From contig CAZDKO010000001.1 in assembly GCA_964506075.1 (NCBI GenBank), positions 1-64,000 of the forward strand: a stretch of 64,000 bases of DNA, in the 5' to 3' direction. Source of the stretch: CAZDKO01 sp964506075 [NCBI: uncultured bacterium]. Its GTDB lineage: Bacteria > CAZDME01 > JAYEMH01. Both the position numbers and the translations under genes were made by a program. A model generated the notes under the pieces. That model had not been told where the DNA came from. It searched no databases and saw only the letters and a program-made list of their open reading frames with translations. This document shows positions 7,288 through 16,770 of this stretch, piece after piece. How positions within the stretch are numbered: the stretch's first letter is position 1; each line of letters begins with the position of its first letter.

Positions 7288-8297
7288 ATATAAAGAAAAA
7301 AATCTTACTGGCTCATGGCGGCGGCGGGAGTTTAAGCCGGGAGTTAATTGAGAAATTAGTCCTTGAAAATTTCCCGGGTAAAGTCGTTCACCGGTTGGAA
7401 GATAGCGCTGTTTTCTCTCACCGGGGGGAACGTTTGGCTTTCACCACCGATTCCTTTGTCGTTCAGCCGCTCTTTTTCCCGGGCGGAGATATCGGCCGTT
7501 TAGCCGTTGCCGGAACAGTGAACGATTTGGTCTCAATGGGGGCCGAGCCGCTATATTTGACCCTCGGGTTTATTGTTGAGGAAGGGCTCGATTATGAAAT
7601 TTTAGAAAGGATAATGCTTTCAATTAGAAGAACGACCGAAGAAGCGGGAATTGAATTGGTCGGAGGGGATTTAAAGGTGGTGGAACGCGGTTCGGCGGAT
7701 AAAATTTTCATCAATAGTTCCGGGATAGGTTTAATTAAAGGGAGAACCGACATCTCCGCCCATAATGCCCGTCCGGGAGATAAAATAATTTTAAGCGGGA
7801 CTATCGCTGAGCACGGTTTGACCATTTTAGGACTGAGAGAAAAATTAAGTTTCACTTCACAGTTAAAAAGCGATTGCGCGCCCTTATCCGGATTGGTAAA
7901 GAAAATACATAAAGAGATAAATAATATCCACGTTATGCGTGACCCGACACGTGGGGGGGTGGCGGCTGTTTTAAATGAAATTGCCGGTCAGTCTAAAGCA
8001 GGAATGATTATTGAAGAAAGAAACATCCCTGTCAGAAATAACGTTAAAGCCGCCGCAGATTTACTGGGTTTGGACCTGTTAAACATCCCTAACGAAGGCA
8101 AATTAATTATTATAGTTAAGAGAGAAGCGGCTTCAAGAGTCATTTCGCTTCTGCATCGTCATTCCCGGGGGAAGAAAGCCGCAATTATCGGTGAGATAAC
8201 GAAATTTCATCCGGGGATGGTGATTCTTAAAACAAAAATAGGGGGAGAAAGAATTATAGATATGCCTCCGGGGGAAGAACTGCCGCGAATTTGTTAA
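7281..8297 (+). CDS. hypE: Hydrogenase maturation protein HypE (carbamoyl dehydratase)
   Basis: A 338-aa PurM-like protein. HypE accepts the carbamoyl group from HypF on its C-terminal cysteine and dehydrates it with ATP to thiocyanate, the source of the hydrogenase CN ligand. The invariant C-terminal PRIC is present. Other motifs: LAHGGGGSLSRELI at the start, FTTDSFVV (nucleotide/metal site), GTVNDLVSMGAEP, GGDLKVVERG and MRDPTRGGVA. The ATG lies inside a dispersed spacer repeat (CTAATGACT) with no clear ribosome-binding site, yet no later start would keep the family N-terminus. Confidence 0.95.
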   Translation: MTDIKKKILLAHGGGGSLSRELIEKLVLENFPGKVVHRLEDSAVFSHRGERLAFTTDSFVVQPLFFPGGDIGRLAVAGTVNDLVSMGAEPLYLTLGFIVEEGLDYEILERIMLSIRRTTEEAGIELVGGDLKVVERGSADKIFINSSGIGLIKGRTDISAHNARPGDKIILSGTIAEHGLTILGLREKLSFTSQLKSDCAPLSGLVKKIHKEINNIHVMRDPTRGGVAAVLNEIAGQSKAGMIIEERNIPVRNNVKAAADLLGLDLLNIPNEGKLIIIVKREAASRVISLLHRHSRGKKAAIIGEITKFHPGMVILKTKIGGERIIDMPPGEELPRIC

Positions 8298-8353
8298 TAT
8301 CATCAGTATAAAAAACAATTGAATATCAACCGTTAATCTAATAAAATAGGAAG

Positions 8354-8725
8354 ATGAAATTTTTTAAATTCTGGTTACCACTTATAATCTGGGTAGGTAT
8401 AATTTTTTATATGTCCAGTTTAACCTCGGCTGCTTTGCCGGTAAGATGGCTGGATGATTTTTTAAGTTACGCAGCGCATTTTTTTATTTATCTAATTCTG
8501 GGGATATTTTCTTTTCGCGCTTTCAGTGCTACCTTCCCCGGACAAGGCAGTAGAAATTTTTTATATGCTGCTTCTTTTGGCGCTCTGTACGCTATTAGCG
8601 ATGAGTTTCACCAGAAATTTGTTTATACCCGTTGTTGTTCCAAATGGGATTTCCTGGTTGATTTATTAGGCATTATATCCGGTTTATTTTTAGTTTTTCT
8701 CTGGAAGAAATGGCGTCACGCTTGA
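8354..8725 (+). CDS. VanZ-family membrane protein
   Basis: A 123-aa protein with about four hydrophobic segments (residues about 8-25, 41-58, 71-85, 101-117). It carries VanZ-like signatures: a W-x-x-x-I-F-Y-M-S-S segment after the first helix, H-F-x-x-Y-x-x-L-G in the second, and S-D-E-F-H-Q in the third, the acidic/His motif typical of the family. VanZ itself gives low-level teicoplanin resistance in enterococci; most relatives have no known role, so no resistance function is inferred. The 3' end overlaps the glycosylase gene by 16 bp. Confidence 0.82.
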   Translation: MKFFKFWLPLIIWVGIIFYMSSLTSAALPVRWLDDFLSYAAHFFIYLILGIFSFRAFSATFPGQGSRNFLYAASFGALYAISDEFHQKFVYTRCCSKWDFLVDLLGIISGLFLVFLWKKWRHA

Positions 8726-9372
8726 AGTTAATTAATATTTTTAACCAGCTTTACCGTCACTTTGGTGAACAATTCTGGTGGCCGGCTTCTTCTCCTTTTG
8801 AGGTTATTGTAGGCGCGGTTCTAACCCAGAATACCTCATGGACCAATGTAGAGAAAGCCATTAAAAATTTAAAAAACAGAGATTTGCTTACACCGGATAA
8901 AATCTCCCGCTTTTCGCTCCAGAAATTGGAAAAATTAGTTTATCCCACCGGTTTTTACCGTCAGAAAGCCAGACGGTTAAAAACCGTAAGTAAATATTTA
9001 GAGAGACGTTATCGCGGGGGTTGGGAAAAATTTTTTTCCCGGCCGGTGGATGATTTAAGAAAAGAACTTCTGGCCATAAAAGGGTTAGGTCCGGAGACCG
9101 TTGATTCCATCTTGCTTTATGCCGGGGGAAGACCGGTTTTCGTTATTGATGCTTATACCAAAAGACTCTGTCGGAGATTAGGCATTAACCATGCTGATGA
9201 CTATGAATCATTGAGAAGTTTTTTTGAAAAAAATCTTCCGGCGGAGGTGCGGCTTTTTAATGAATTTCACGCTTTGATTGTAACGCTGTCCAAGAATTAC
9301 TGCCGGGTTAAACCGGTATGTAAAGGCTGCCCTTTAAAGAAAGACTGTAATTTTACCGATAACCATAAATGA
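8710..9372 (+). CDS. HhH-GPD base-excision DNA glycosylase with FeS cluster loop (endonuclease III-like, Lys replaced)
   Basis: A 220-aa protein with the endonuclease III fold: VGAVLTQNTSWTNVEKA near residue 35, the helix-hairpin-helix GLGPETVDSILLYAGG around 126-140, the catalytic Asp in VIDAYT (D147) and a C-terminal C-x5-C-x2-C-x5-C [4Fe-4S] loop. The Lys that makes Nth a bifunctional lyase is replaced by Glu (E129 in GPET), as in monofunctional relatives such as the 3-methyladenine glycosylase MagIII. It therefore probably removes alkylated bases without strand cleavage; the substrate is inferred only. It overlaps VanZ upstream and the HDAC-like gene downstream by 4 bp (ATGA). Confidence 0.85.
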   Translation: MASRLKLINIFNQLYRHFGEQFWWPASSPFEVIVGAVLTQNTSWTNVEKAIKNLKNRDLLTPDKISRFSLQKLEKLVYPTGFYRQKARRLKTVSKYLERRYRGGWEKFFSRPVDDLRKELLAIKGLGPETVDSILLYAGGRPVFVIDAYTKRLCRRLGINHADDYESLRSFFEKNLPAEVRLFNEFHALIVTLSKNYCRVKPVCKGCPLKKDCNFTDNHK

Positions 9373-10268
9373 AAATAATTTATTCGCTTAATTATCAGAT
9401 AGATTTAAAAGATCACGTCTTCCCGACGGAAAAATATGCCTTGGTAAAAGAAAAACTTCTTGAGGAAAATATTTGCACTGAGAAAGATTTTTTAACTTCT
9501 CCTGAAGCTGCTGCCAGAGATATCCTTTTGGTCCATACGCCCGAATATTTAGCTAAATTAGAAAATGGCACCCTCTCCCCGCAGGAAATCTTAACTTTAG
9601 AACTGCCTTATTCCAAAGAGTTAGTTAGCGCTTCACGTTTTTGCGTCGGCGGAACAATCCTTGCCGCCGAGACCGCTTTGAATGAAAAAACGGCCGTTCA
9701 TCTGGGGGGAGGTTTTCATCACGCTTTTCGAGACCACGGCGAAGGTTTTTGTGTTTTTAATGACGTAGCCGTAGCTTTAAGAGTTTTAGAGCGCGACAAA
9801 AAAATAGAAAGATTTCTGATTATTGATTGTGACCTCCACCAGGGAAACGGAACCGCCTCTATCTTTTCGGGAGATTCAAACGTTTTTACTTTTTCCATCC
9901 ACCAGGAAAATAATTATCCGGCTTTAAAACCCGCCGGTTCTTTAGATATCGGGCTTGCGGACGGGACAGGCGATAAAACGTATCTTAAACTCCTTAAAGA
10001 GCATATCCCGGGGATTATTGAGAAATTTAAACCGCAGTTTATTTTCTACGTAGCCGGGGCTGACCCTTATTGCGAAGACCAATTAGGGGGGCTAAAATTA
10101 ACTAAAGAGGGTCTTTTACAGAGAGATGAAATAGTTTTTAAGGAAGCACACCAGAATAATATACCTGTAGCGACCGTTTTAGCCGGCGGTTACGCCCATA
10201 GATTAGAAGATACGGTTGACATTCATTTTAAAACTGTTTGTGCCGCTTTAAAAGTGGTGAGTGGGTAA
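9369..10268 (+). CDS. Histone deacetylase / acetoin utilization family hydrolase
   Basis: A 299-aa zinc hydrolase of the HDAC superfamily. The catalytic His pair is in GGGFHHAF (H117, H118), the zinc ligands are in DCDLHQGNGT (D155, H157), and a third Asp is in AGADPYCED near residue 240; the end motif LAGGYA is present. Bacterial members deacetylate small acetylated amines or proteins such as acetyl-CoA synthetase; the substrate here is unknown. It starts at the ATGA overlap with the glycosylase gene. The 3' end is followed by degenerate repeat DNA. Confidence 0.88.
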   Translation: MKIIYSLNYQIDLKDHVFPTEKYALVKEKLLEENICTEKDFLTSPEAAARDILLVHTPEYLAKLENGTLSPQEILTLELPYSKELVSASRFCVGGTILAAETALNEKTAVHLGGGFHHAFRDHGEGFCVFNDVAVALRVLERDKKIERFLIIDCDLHQGNGTASIFSGDSNVFTFSIHQENNYPALKPAGSLDIGLADGTGDKTYLKLLKEHIPGIIEKFKPQFIFYVAGADPYCEDQLGGLKLTKEGLLQRDEIVFKEAHQNNIPVATVLAGGYAHRLEDTVDIHFKTVCAALKVVSG

Positions 10269-10425
10269 TTGGTTAACTAGTGAATTAAGGACTAAGGAGT
10301 AAGTATTAAGTAGAGAAAATAAGTAAAATAATCACTTAATCCTTAGAGTGAGCGTGGCGAACGTCTTAATCCTTTGTTTGTTTTCACTATTTACTGCTTA
10401 CCACTCACTAATTAACCAGCTTTAT
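10269..10425. repeat. Spacer with degenerate repeats, including family B copy 1 (10334-10373)
   Basis: No gene is visible. The left part is a run of related words (GGTTAACTAG, GAATTAAGG, ACTAAGGAGTAAG, TATTAAG). Positions 10334-10373 hold a 40-bp repeat (ACTTAATCCTTAGAGTGAGC to GTCTTAATCCT) also found at 22221-22260 and 25874-25913. No glycine riboswitch core was recognised ahead of the glycine cleavage genes. Confidence 0.75.
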
Positions 10426-10435
10426 GGAGGATAAA

Positions 10436-10762
10436 ATGACCGAAGAGAAAAAAGAATTAGACGAACAATTTATTAATTTTATTATTATGATGTCTCAGTC
10501 GGTAATGTTACATCTGGGTAAAATTGCTAACCCGATGAGCGGTAATATTGAAAAAAATTTAGAAGGAGCCAAAGCCACTATTGATCTTTTAATCATGTTA
10601 AAGGAAAAAACTAAAGGGAACTTGAGCGATACTGAAGAGAGGTTTTTTGCCACTACTTTGAGCACACTTCAGATGAATTATGTTGAAGAAGTAAAGAAGG
10701 AAGGCGGCCAGGCAAAAGAAGAAAAGGAGGAAGAACCGAAAGGGGAGGAGAATAAAAAATAA
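10436..10762 (+). CDS. DUF1844 domain protein
   Basis: A 108-aa protein with the DUF1844 signature: FINFIIMMSQSVMLHLGKI near the start, then an A-x-x-x-I-D-L-L segment and FFATTLSTLQMNYVE. The C-terminal 20 residues are Glu/Lys-rich and disordered. The family is widespread and its function unknown. The ATG at 10436 is chosen over one at 10424 because GGAGG (10426-10430) sits 5 nt before it and would lie inside the longer frame. It overlaps gcvT by one base, so it belongs to the glycine cleavage operon by position; a link in function is not established. Confidence 0.85.
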   Translation: MTEEKKELDEQFINFIIMMSQSVMLHLGKIANPMSGNIEKNLEGAKATIDLLIMLKEKTKGNLSDTEERFFATTLSTLQMNYVEEVKKEGGQAKEEKEEEPKGEENKK

Positions 10763-11856
10763 TGGCCGAGACAAAAAAAACCCCGCTTTATAACGAGCAT
10801 GTTTTTTTAAAAGCTAAAATGGTTGATTTCCACGGCTGGCAGATGCCTCTTTATTACCGGGGAATAACGCCGGAAGTTAAGTCAGTCCGGGAAAAGGCCG
10901 GTCTTTTTGACCTATCCCATATGGGAGAGATTATTATTAAAGGGGAGGGGGCTCTTTCTTTCCTGCAGCTTGTTACTACCAATGACGTGGCGGCCTTAGA
11001 GACAGGGCAGATGCAGTATTCATTTTTCTTGAATCATCAGGGAATAATCCTTGATGATTTCATGCTTTATCGTCTGGAAGACGGATTTATGGCGGTGGTT
11101 AACGCCGTTAACACCGAAAAAATTTTTGAATATTTAAAAAGCCAGCAATCCGGGGAAGTAGTTATAGACAATTTGACTCTTAAGTTTGCCCTTATCGGTT
11201 TACAGGGACCTGATTCTGAAAAAATTTTACAGGGGCTGGTGGGAGAAAAAAATTTGAGCGGGCTTAAATATCTTCAGGTCCGGAAGTTTAATTTAATCGG
11301 TGAGAAAGTCCTGATTTCCCGCAGCGGCTACACCGGTGAGGACGGATTTGAAATTTATCCTGAAGGTAAAAGTGCGGCCAGGATCTGGGAGGCAGTCCTT
11401 AAGCAAGGAAAGACATCCGGTTTGGAACCGGCGGGTTTAGGAGCCAGGGATATACTGCGCTGCGAAATGGGATACCCTCTTTATGGACAGGAATGGATTG
11501 AAAATATTACTCCCTGGGAAGGGGGATTCTCCTGGGCGGTAAAATTAAATAAAGATTTTATAGGTAAGGACGCTCTATTGAAAAGTAAAGATGCAGTTAC
11601 TCTTAAGCTTATAGGTTTTGTGATGAAAGAAAAAGCGGTGCCCCGGACAGGGTATCCACTGAAATATGATGGAAAAAATATTGGCCGGGTGACAAGCGGT
11701 ACTTTTTCTCCTACCCGCGGTGAATTTATTGGTTTGGGTTACGTGGACAAAGATTTTGCTTATGAAGGAAGAAGAATGAACGTAGAAATTAGAGGTAAAT
11801 CTATTCCGGCAGAAATAGTAAAGTTGCCTTTTGTTAAATCACAGGTAAAGCGTTAG
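10762..11856 (+). CDS. gcvT: Aminomethyltransferase (glycine cleavage T protein)
   Basis: A 364-aa full-length GcvT. It transfers the methylene group from aminomethyl-lipoyl GcvH to tetrahydrofolate, releasing ammonia. Visible motifs: TPLYNEH and FHGWQMPLYYRG at the start, REKAGLFDLSHMGE, the folate-binding SRSGYTGEDGFEIY, and LGARDILRCEMGYPLYGQE. The start overlaps the DUF1844 stop (TAATG). A 221-bp repeat-filled spacer separates it from gcvH, but all glycine cleavage genes run in the same direction and probably form one unit. Confidence 0.97.
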   Translation: MAETKKTPLYNEHVFLKAKMVDFHGWQMPLYYRGITPEVKSVREKAGLFDLSHMGEIIIKGEGALSFLQLVTTNDVAALETGQMQYSFFLNHQGIILDDFMLYRLEDGFMAVVNAVNTEKIFEYLKSQQSGEVVIDNLTLKFALIGLQGPDSEKILQGLVGEKNLSGLKYLQVRKFNLIGEKVLISRSGYTGEDGFEIYPEGKSAARIWEAVLKQGKTSGLEPAGLGARDILRCEMGYPLYGQEWIENITPWEGGFSWAVKLNKDFIGKDALLKSKDAVTLKLIGFVMKEKAVPRTGYPLKYDGKNIGRVTSGTFSPTRGEFIGLGYVDKDFAYEGRRMNVEIRGKSIPAEIVKLPFVKSQVKR

Positions 11857-12077
11857 ATAATGAATGGTTAGCCGGTTAACCAGTTAGCCGGTTGATTGGT
11901 TAAATGGTTAACTGGTGAGCGGTGAGCAGTAAATAGTAAATAGTCGTTAGTGAATAGTATCTAGTATTTAACATCTACTGAATACTAATGACTAACGACC
12001 AGCGACTAAATACTAACGACTGACTACTGAAAACTGATAACTGATATTTAACCAGCATAGAATCAAGGAGGAAATAA
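11857..12077. repeat. Repeat-filled spacer (family C copy and TAGT-type words) inside the gcv operon
   Basis: Positions 11880-11925 hold a 46-bp repeat (CCAGTTAGCCGGTTGATTGG to GAGCGGTGA) that recurs with one mismatch at 40176-40221. From 11926 to about 12045 the DNA is a run of degenerate words such as AATAGTCGTTAGT, ATAGTATCTAGTATTTA, TACTAATGACTAACGAC and GACTACTGAAAACTG, with local inverted symmetry. No coding sequence is visible. A good ribosome-binding site for gcvH (AAGGAGG, 12065-12071) ends the spacer. Confidence 0.8.
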
Positions 12078-12476
12078 ATGTTGATTCCCAAAGATTTAAA
12101 ATATACCAAGACGCATGAATGGGTTAAAATGGAAGGTGATGTGCTTAAAATCGGGATTACTGATTATGCCCAGGAAGAACTGGGGGAAATTGTCTATATA
12201 GAGCTTCCTGATACAGGCAGTTTTTTTGACCAGTTTGCCAGTTTGGGGGTGATTGAATCGATTAAATCTGTTTCTGAATTATATGCTCCTTTAACCGGTA
12301 AAGTAATTAGCGTCAACAATGAAATTACCACTAATCCCCAGTTAATTAATACAGACCCTTACGGAAAAGGCTGGATAATAGAAATGCAGATTGATTTAGA
12401 TAATAATAAAGGCGAGTTTGATGATTTGTTAGAAGCGGAAGAATATAAAGGCCAGATAGGTTTAACCGATAATTAA
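12078..12476 (+). CDS. gcvH: Glycine cleavage system H protein
   Basis: A 132-aa lipoyl carrier protein. The lipoyl-lysine is K63 in GVIESIKSVSELYAP. The N-terminal YTKTHEWVK and the mid segment GITDYAQEELGEIVYIELP are diagnostic. GcvH shuttles the aminomethyl intermediate from the P protein to the T protein. A strong AAGGAGG site precedes the ATG. The gene lies 6 bp before gcvPA, and a lipoyl-attachment enzyme needed to modify K63 is encoded a few genes downstream. Confidence 0.97.
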   Translation: MLIPKDLKYTKTHEWVKMEGDVLKIGITDYAQEELGEIVYIELPDTGSFFDQFASLGVIESIKSVSELYAPLTGKVISVNNEITTNPQLINTDPYGKGWIIEMQIDLDNNKGEFDDLLEAEEYKGQIGLTDN

Positions 12477-12482
12477 TAAAAG

Positions 12483-13853
12483 ATGAATTACTCAGGGAAC
12501 ACTTCTTTACAGCAAAAAGAGATGCTCAAAGAGATCGGGGTGGAATCTCTGAAGGAGCTTTTTAATTCTATCCCGGAAAAAGTAAAAATTAAAAATGCTT
12601 TTAATTTCCCTCAAGCTTTGAGTGAAATAGAAGTCATTAAAAAGATAAAAGAATTAGCCGATAAAAATCAATCAGCGTTTAATTATCCGCTGTTTTTAGG
12701 TGCCGGTTATTATGACCATTTTATTCCCGCGGCGGTAAAATATTTAACCCAAAGGGCTGAATTTTTTACTGCTTATACACCTTACCAACCTGAAGCCAGT
12801 CAGGGAACCCTCCAGGTTATTTATGAATATCAAAGTTTCATAACCCTTCTTACCGGGATGGATGTATCTAATGCCTCTCTTTATGACGGGGCAACCGCTC
12901 TGTCTGAAGCAGTCGTTATGGCCTCACGGATAAATAATAGAAAAATCATTTTAGTCAGTCAGCTGATTCATCCTGAGTATCTGGCCGTGCTAAAAACATA
13001 TTTAGCCGGCTCAAATTTAATTCTTAAAATTATCCCGCATAGAGAAGGGACGACCGATCTGGAGGTTTTAAAGGATAACCTCAACAATGATGTTTGTGCG
13101 GTAGTATTTTCCCAACCGAATTTTTTTGGTATTTTTGATGAGGTAAAAGAAGCCGGGAGACTGGCCGGGAGAAATAACAGTCTCTTTATAGTTTCTGTTG
13201 ACCCGGTTGCCCTGGGAATTATCTCTTCCCCGGCCGAGTGGGGAGCCGATATTGCCGTCGGAGAAGGCCAGGCGCTTGGGTCCGGTTTAAATTTCGGCGG
13301 GCCGGGTTTGGGATTTATGGCTTGCCGGAAGGAATTCGTACGAAAAATGCCGGGAAGGATAGTAGGAAGAACCGAAGACATAGATGGAAAAACCGGATAC
13401 GTTCTTACTCTTCAAACCAGAGAACAGCATATCCGCCGGGAAAAGGCCACCTCAAATATTTGTTCCAATCACGCCTTAAATGCTTTAGCGGCGACCATCT
13501 ATTTATCTTTAATGGGGAAAAATGGTTTCCGAAAAATCGCCGAACTTTCTTTGCAAAAGGCCCATTATGCGGCAGATAGAATTGCCGAAATCCCGGGATG
13601 TGAATTAAAATTCAGAAAATCTTTTTTTAAAGAGTTTGTAATAAGCTTACCTCATTCAATTGACAGGGTAAACCGGAAGCTTTTAGAAAATAAAATTATT
13701 GGTGGCCTGGATTTGGAACGTTTTTATACTGCTTCTCCGGTTCGGGAATTTTTCTCTAACGGAGAGCTTAAAAATACCATGCTTTTAGCGGTAACTGAAA
13801 AAAGAACGAAAGAGGAAATTGACCGCTTGGTTGAGGTTTTAAAAAATGTCTGA
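12483..13853 (+). CDS. gcvPA: Glycine dehydrogenase (decarboxylating) subunit 1
   Basis: A 456-aa alpha subunit of the split P protein. Motifs: [55 protein letters not shown] and [20 protein letters not shown]. With subunit 2 it forms the PLP enzyme that decarboxylates glycine and loads the aminomethyl group on GcvH. Two-subunit P proteins are usual in many bacteria and archaea. The stop overlaps the start of subunit 2 by 8 bp, so the two are probably translated in equal amounts. Confidence 0.97.
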   Translation: MNYSGNTSLQQKEMLKEIGVESLKELFNSIPEKVKIKNAFNFPQALSEIEVIKKIKELADKNQSAFNYPLFLGAGYYDHFIPAAVKYLTQRAEFFTAYTPYQPEASQGTLQVIYEYQSFITLLTGMDVSNASLYDGATALSEAVVMASRINNRKIILVSQLIHPEYLAVLKTYLAGSNLILKIIPHREGTTDLEVLKDNLNNDVCAVVFSQPNFFGIFDEVKEAGRLAGRNNSLFIVSVDPVALGIISSPAEWGADIAVGEGQALGSGLNFGGPGLGFMACRKEFVRKMPGRIVGRTEDIDGKTGYVLTLQTREQHIRREKATSNICSNHALNALAATIYLSLMGKNGFRKIAELSLQKAHYAADRIAEIPGCELKFRKSFFKEFVISLPHSIDRVNRKLLENKIIGGLDLERFYTASPVREFFSNGELKNTMLLAVTEKRTKEEIDRLVEVLKNV

Positions 13854-15288
13854 GTTAATTTTTGAAAAAGGAGCTGATTCGCGAACCGGTGTTTCTTTAC
13901 CGGATATAGATGTCCCGCGCCAGGGGATTCATGATCTTCTTCCGTCGGATTTATTAAGAAAGGATTTGCCTCTTCCTGAATTAAGCGAACCTGAGGTAGT
14001 CCGTCATTATACCAATCTTTCCAGATTAAATTTTTGTGTTGATACCAATTTTTATCCTCTCGGTTCCTGCACCATGAAGTATAACCCGCGGCTTAATGAG
14101 GAATTGGCGGTTTTCCCCGGCTTTACCCAGTTGCACCCTTATCAGAAAGAGGAGACGGTTCAGGGTGCTCTGGAGTTAATGTATAACCTGGAAAAAAATT
14201 TATGCCAGATTACCGGTATGGAGAGATGCACTTTGCAGCCGGCCGCCGGTGCTCACGGAGAATTAACGGGTATCTTAACCATCCGGGCTTTTTTCAAAGA
14301 TAAAGGAGAAAGGCGCTCCAGAATTATTATCCCTGATTCAGCCCACGGCACCAATCCCGCTTCAGCGAATTTAGGCGGTTTTGAAACTATTGAGGTGCGT
14401 ACCGATGCTTCCGGGGGGATTGATGTAGCAAATTTACGGGAGATTATGAATGAAGACATCGCCTGTTTAATGCTGACGAACCCCAATACACTGGGCTTAT
14501 TTGAAGAAAAAATATTAGAGGTGTCTTCAATTGTTCACGAAGCCGGCGCGTTACTTTACGGGGACGGCGCTAATTTGAATGCTTTACTGGGCCAGGTGCG
14601 TTTCGGGGATATGGGTTTTGACCTTGTCCACCTTAATTTACATAAGACTTTTTCCACCCCGCACGGCGGCGGCGGACCGGGCGTTGGTCCTCTGGGAGTA
14701 AAAAAAGAACTTTCTTCTTATCTGCCCGTACCTATCGTTGATAAAAAAAACGGGGAATTCTATCTTAATTATAATTTACCGAATTCTATCGGTAAAGTGC
14801 GTTCTTTCTTTGGTAATTTTCTGGTGATGATAAAGGCTTATGTTTATATCTTAAGTCTGGGGAGAGAAGGGTTAAAAAAGGTTTCTGAAAATGCGGTTTT
14901 AAACGCCAATTACCTGCGGGTTAAATTAAGGGATTATTACCACCTGCCTTACAGTAAGGAATGTTTGCATGAGGTGGTTTTTTCCGGACAGAGACAAAAA
15001 GAAAATGGCGTAAGGACTTTAGACATTGCCAAACGGCTTATTGATTTTGGAATACATCCGCCCACCGTTTATTTTCCGCTTAATGTTCCCGAAGCGTTAA
15101 TGATTGAACCGACCGAAACCGAAGTGAAAGAAACCCTGGATTACTTTGTAGAAATTATGAAAAGAATTGCCAGGGAATCTGTAGAAGAACCCCACCTTTT
15201 GCACGAAGCGCCTCATCATACCCCGGTAAGACGTTTGGACGAAGGAAAGGCGGTCCGGGATATGGATTTGGCGTGGAAGAAAAAGTAA
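13846..15288 (+). CDS. gcvPB: Glycine dehydrogenase (decarboxylating) subunit 2
   Basis: A 480-aa beta subunit carrying the PLP site. The Schiff-base lysine is K267 in [16 protein letters not shown]. Other motifs: [14 protein letters not shown], the QPAAGAHGE and [10 protein letters not shown] segments, and the end VRRLDE. The length is normal for this subunit. It follows gcvPA with an 8-bp overlap and is followed by 57 bp of repeat-type spacer before the lipoyl enzyme gene. Confidence 0.97.
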   Translation: MSELIFEKGADSRTGVSLPDIDVPRQGIHDLLPSDLLRKDLPLPELSEPEVVRHYTNLSRLNFCVDTNFYPLGSCTMKYNPRLNEELAVFPGFTQLHPYQKEETVQGALELMYNLEKNLCQITGMERCTLQPAAGAHGELTGILTIRAFFKDKGERRSRIIIPDSAHGTNPASANLGGFETIEVRTDASGGIDVANLREIMNEDIACLMLTNPNTLGLFEEKILEVSSIVHEAGALLYGDGANLNALLGQVRFGDMGFDLVHLNLHKTFSTPHGGGGPGVGPLGVKKELSSYLPVPIVDKKNGEFYLNYNLPNSIGKVRSFFGNFLVMIKAYVYILSLGREGLKKVSENAVLNANYLRVKLRDYYHLPYSKECLHEVVFSGQRQKENGVRTLDIAKRLIDFGIHPPTVYFPLNVPEALMIEPTETEVKETLDYFVEIMKRIARESVEEPHLLHEAPHHTPVRRLDEGKAVRDMDLAWKKK

Positions 15289-15345
15289 ATACAGATTACC
15301 GATTACAGTCTACTGACTACTGTCTACTGATTATTGAGGAATTGA

Positions 15346-16152
15346 ATGTCCAAAGAAACCTGGAGATTGATAGAGACCGGATTTCACGATGCCTATTTTA
15401 ACATGGCTCTTGATGAAGTTCTGATGGTTCAAAAGGAAAAAGATAGAGTCCCCTCTACTCTTCGTTTTTACGGCTGGAAGCCGGCGGCTCTTTCTCTGGG
15501 ATACACCCAGAACATAGAGGAAGAAATTAATCTGTCGGTTTTAAAAAAAATGGGACTGGATTGCGTTTCCCGTTTTACCGGCGGAGGCATTATTTTTCAC
15601 GATAAAGAAATTACTTATAGTTTAGCCATCGGGCCGGATTCACATTTGTTTTCCGGAGCCGTCGGAGAATCTTTCCGGAATCTCTGTGCCGGGATAATTA
15701 AAGCTCTGGAGCTTCTCGGGTTTCAAGCTAAATTTGCCCGGGATGAGTCTTCTCTGGTTATAAATAACGCGGATGCTTTTTGTTTTGCGGCGGCCTCTTC
15801 CTATGATATAATAGTACGCAACAGGAAGCTCGGAGGAAATGCCCAGCGACGTAAGAAAAGGGTAATTTTTCAGCACGGGTCCATCCCTTTAGAATTAAAA
15901 TACGAAACGGTTATTCCTGCTCTCAGGAATTTTACGGGAAACGAAATTAAGGTTATTTCGCTAAAAGAGCTGCTGAACCAATTATTAACTCCCGAAGAGA
16001 CTTTTATTATCTTTAAGATGGGTTTCAGGGCGGGCTTGGATATAGAGTTAGAGCCCGGAGAGCTAAACCGGGAAGAAATCAAAATGGCTCAGGCCCTTTC
16101 AGAAGAAAAGAGAGAAGGGTTTCTAAAACTTTTTAAAAAAGGTTATGCTTAA
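15346..16152 (+). CDS. Lipoyl-attachment enzyme, octanoyltransferase (LipM)/lipoate-protein ligase family
   Basis: A 268-aa biotin/lipoate A/B ligase-fold protein. Motifs: NMALDEVL, the RFTGGGIIFHD loop, and KLGGNAQRRKK with a candidate catalytic Lys (K161) followed by FQHGSI. A cysteine at C146 (AFCFAAASSYD) lies where LipM-type octanoyltransferases carry their acyl-accepting Cys, so transfer of octanoate from ACP to GcvH is at least as likely as ATP-dependent lipoate ligation. The position right behind the gcv genes fits modification of GcvH K63. The stop overlaps purN by 8 bp. No lipoyl synthase is visible. Confidence 0.85.
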   Translation: MSKETWRLIETGFHDAYFNMALDEVLMVQKEKDRVPSTLRFYGWKPAALSLGYTQNIEEEINLSVLKKMGLDCVSRFTGGGIIFHDKEITYSLAIGPDSHLFSGAVGESFRNLCAGIIKALELLGFQAKFARDESSLVINNADAFCFAAASSYDIIVRNRKLGGNAQRRKKRVIFQHGSIPLELKYETVIPALRNFTGNEIKVISLKELLNQLLTPEETFIIFKMGFRAGLDIELEPGELNREEIKMAQALSEEKREGFLKLFKKGYA

Positions 16153-16753
16153 AAAAATTGCCGTTCTTGGTTCCGGCCGGGGTACTAATTTTGAAGCTAT
16201 TGCCGAAGCAGTTAAATCCGGGAGATTACCGGTAGATATCAGTCTGGTAATCAGCGATAATAAAGACGCTTTTATTCTTAAACGGGCCGGGAATTTTGGA
16301 ATAAAAACTTTATTTATTGACCCAACACAATTTCCCAGCCGGGAAGATTTTGACCGGGAGTTAGAAAGACATCTGGTTAAGACCAAGATTGATTTAGTGG
16401 TTCTGGCTGGTTTTATGCGTATCCTCACTTCTTCCTTAGTGAAACACTATAAAGGACGCATAATGAACATTCATCCGGCGCTATTACCGTCTTTTAAAGG
16501 CAGGCACGGGATAAAAGAGGCCCTGGATTACGGGGTAAAAATTACCGGCGTAACGGTTCATTTTGTTGATGAAGGGGTGGATACCGGCCCGATTATTCTC
16601 CAGGAAGCAGTCAGGGTTGAGGATGAAGATGATGAAGAAACCCTGGCTTCGCGGATTCATGCCCTTGAACACCGCCTTTATCCTGAAGCTATCCGTTTAT
16701 TCGTTGAGGGACGGTTAAAAATAGAGGGAAGAAAAGTAAGGATAGAAAGTTAA
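16145..16753 (+). CDS. purN: Phosphoribosylglycinamide formyltransferase
   Basis: A 202-aa folate-dependent GAR transformylase. Motifs: VLGSGRGTNFEAI for phosphate binding, the catalytic NIHPALLPSFKG (Asn and His near residues 106-108) and the Asp in DEGVDTGPII near residue 143. It adds a formyl group from 10-formyl-THF in purine synthesis. Position behind glycine cleavage genes links glycine and C1 units, both needed for purines. It overlaps the lipoyl enzyme gene by 8 bp. Confidence 0.96.
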   Translation: MLKKIAVLGSGRGTNFEAIAEAVKSGRLPVDISLVISDNKDAFILKRAGNFGIKTLFIDPTQFPSREDFDRELERHLVKTKIDLVVLAGFMRILTSSLVKHYKGRIMNIHPALLPSFKGRHGIKEALDYGVKITGVTVHFVDEGVDTGPIILQEAVRVEDEDDEETLASRIHALEHRLYPEAIRLFVEGRLKIEGRKVRIES

Positions 16754-16770
16754 AAACAGGTGAGGAGACC

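Noticed and set aside
8354-8725. Glycopeptide resistance role for the VanZ-like protein
   Set aside because: No vanA/H/X or regulator genes are near; the family is broad and mostly unrelated to resistance.
10269-10435. Possible glycine riboswitch before the glycine cleavage genes
   Set aside because: The spacer is explained by dispersed repeats found elsewhere; no conserved aptamer core was recognised.
11926-12045. CRISPR-like array in the gcv spacer
   Set aside because: Words are degenerate, of unequal length and spacing, and without unique spacers; no cas genes are present.
12968-13579. Frames in both directions inside gcvPA
   Set aside because: Shadows of a strongly supported gene; no motif or ribosome-binding site.
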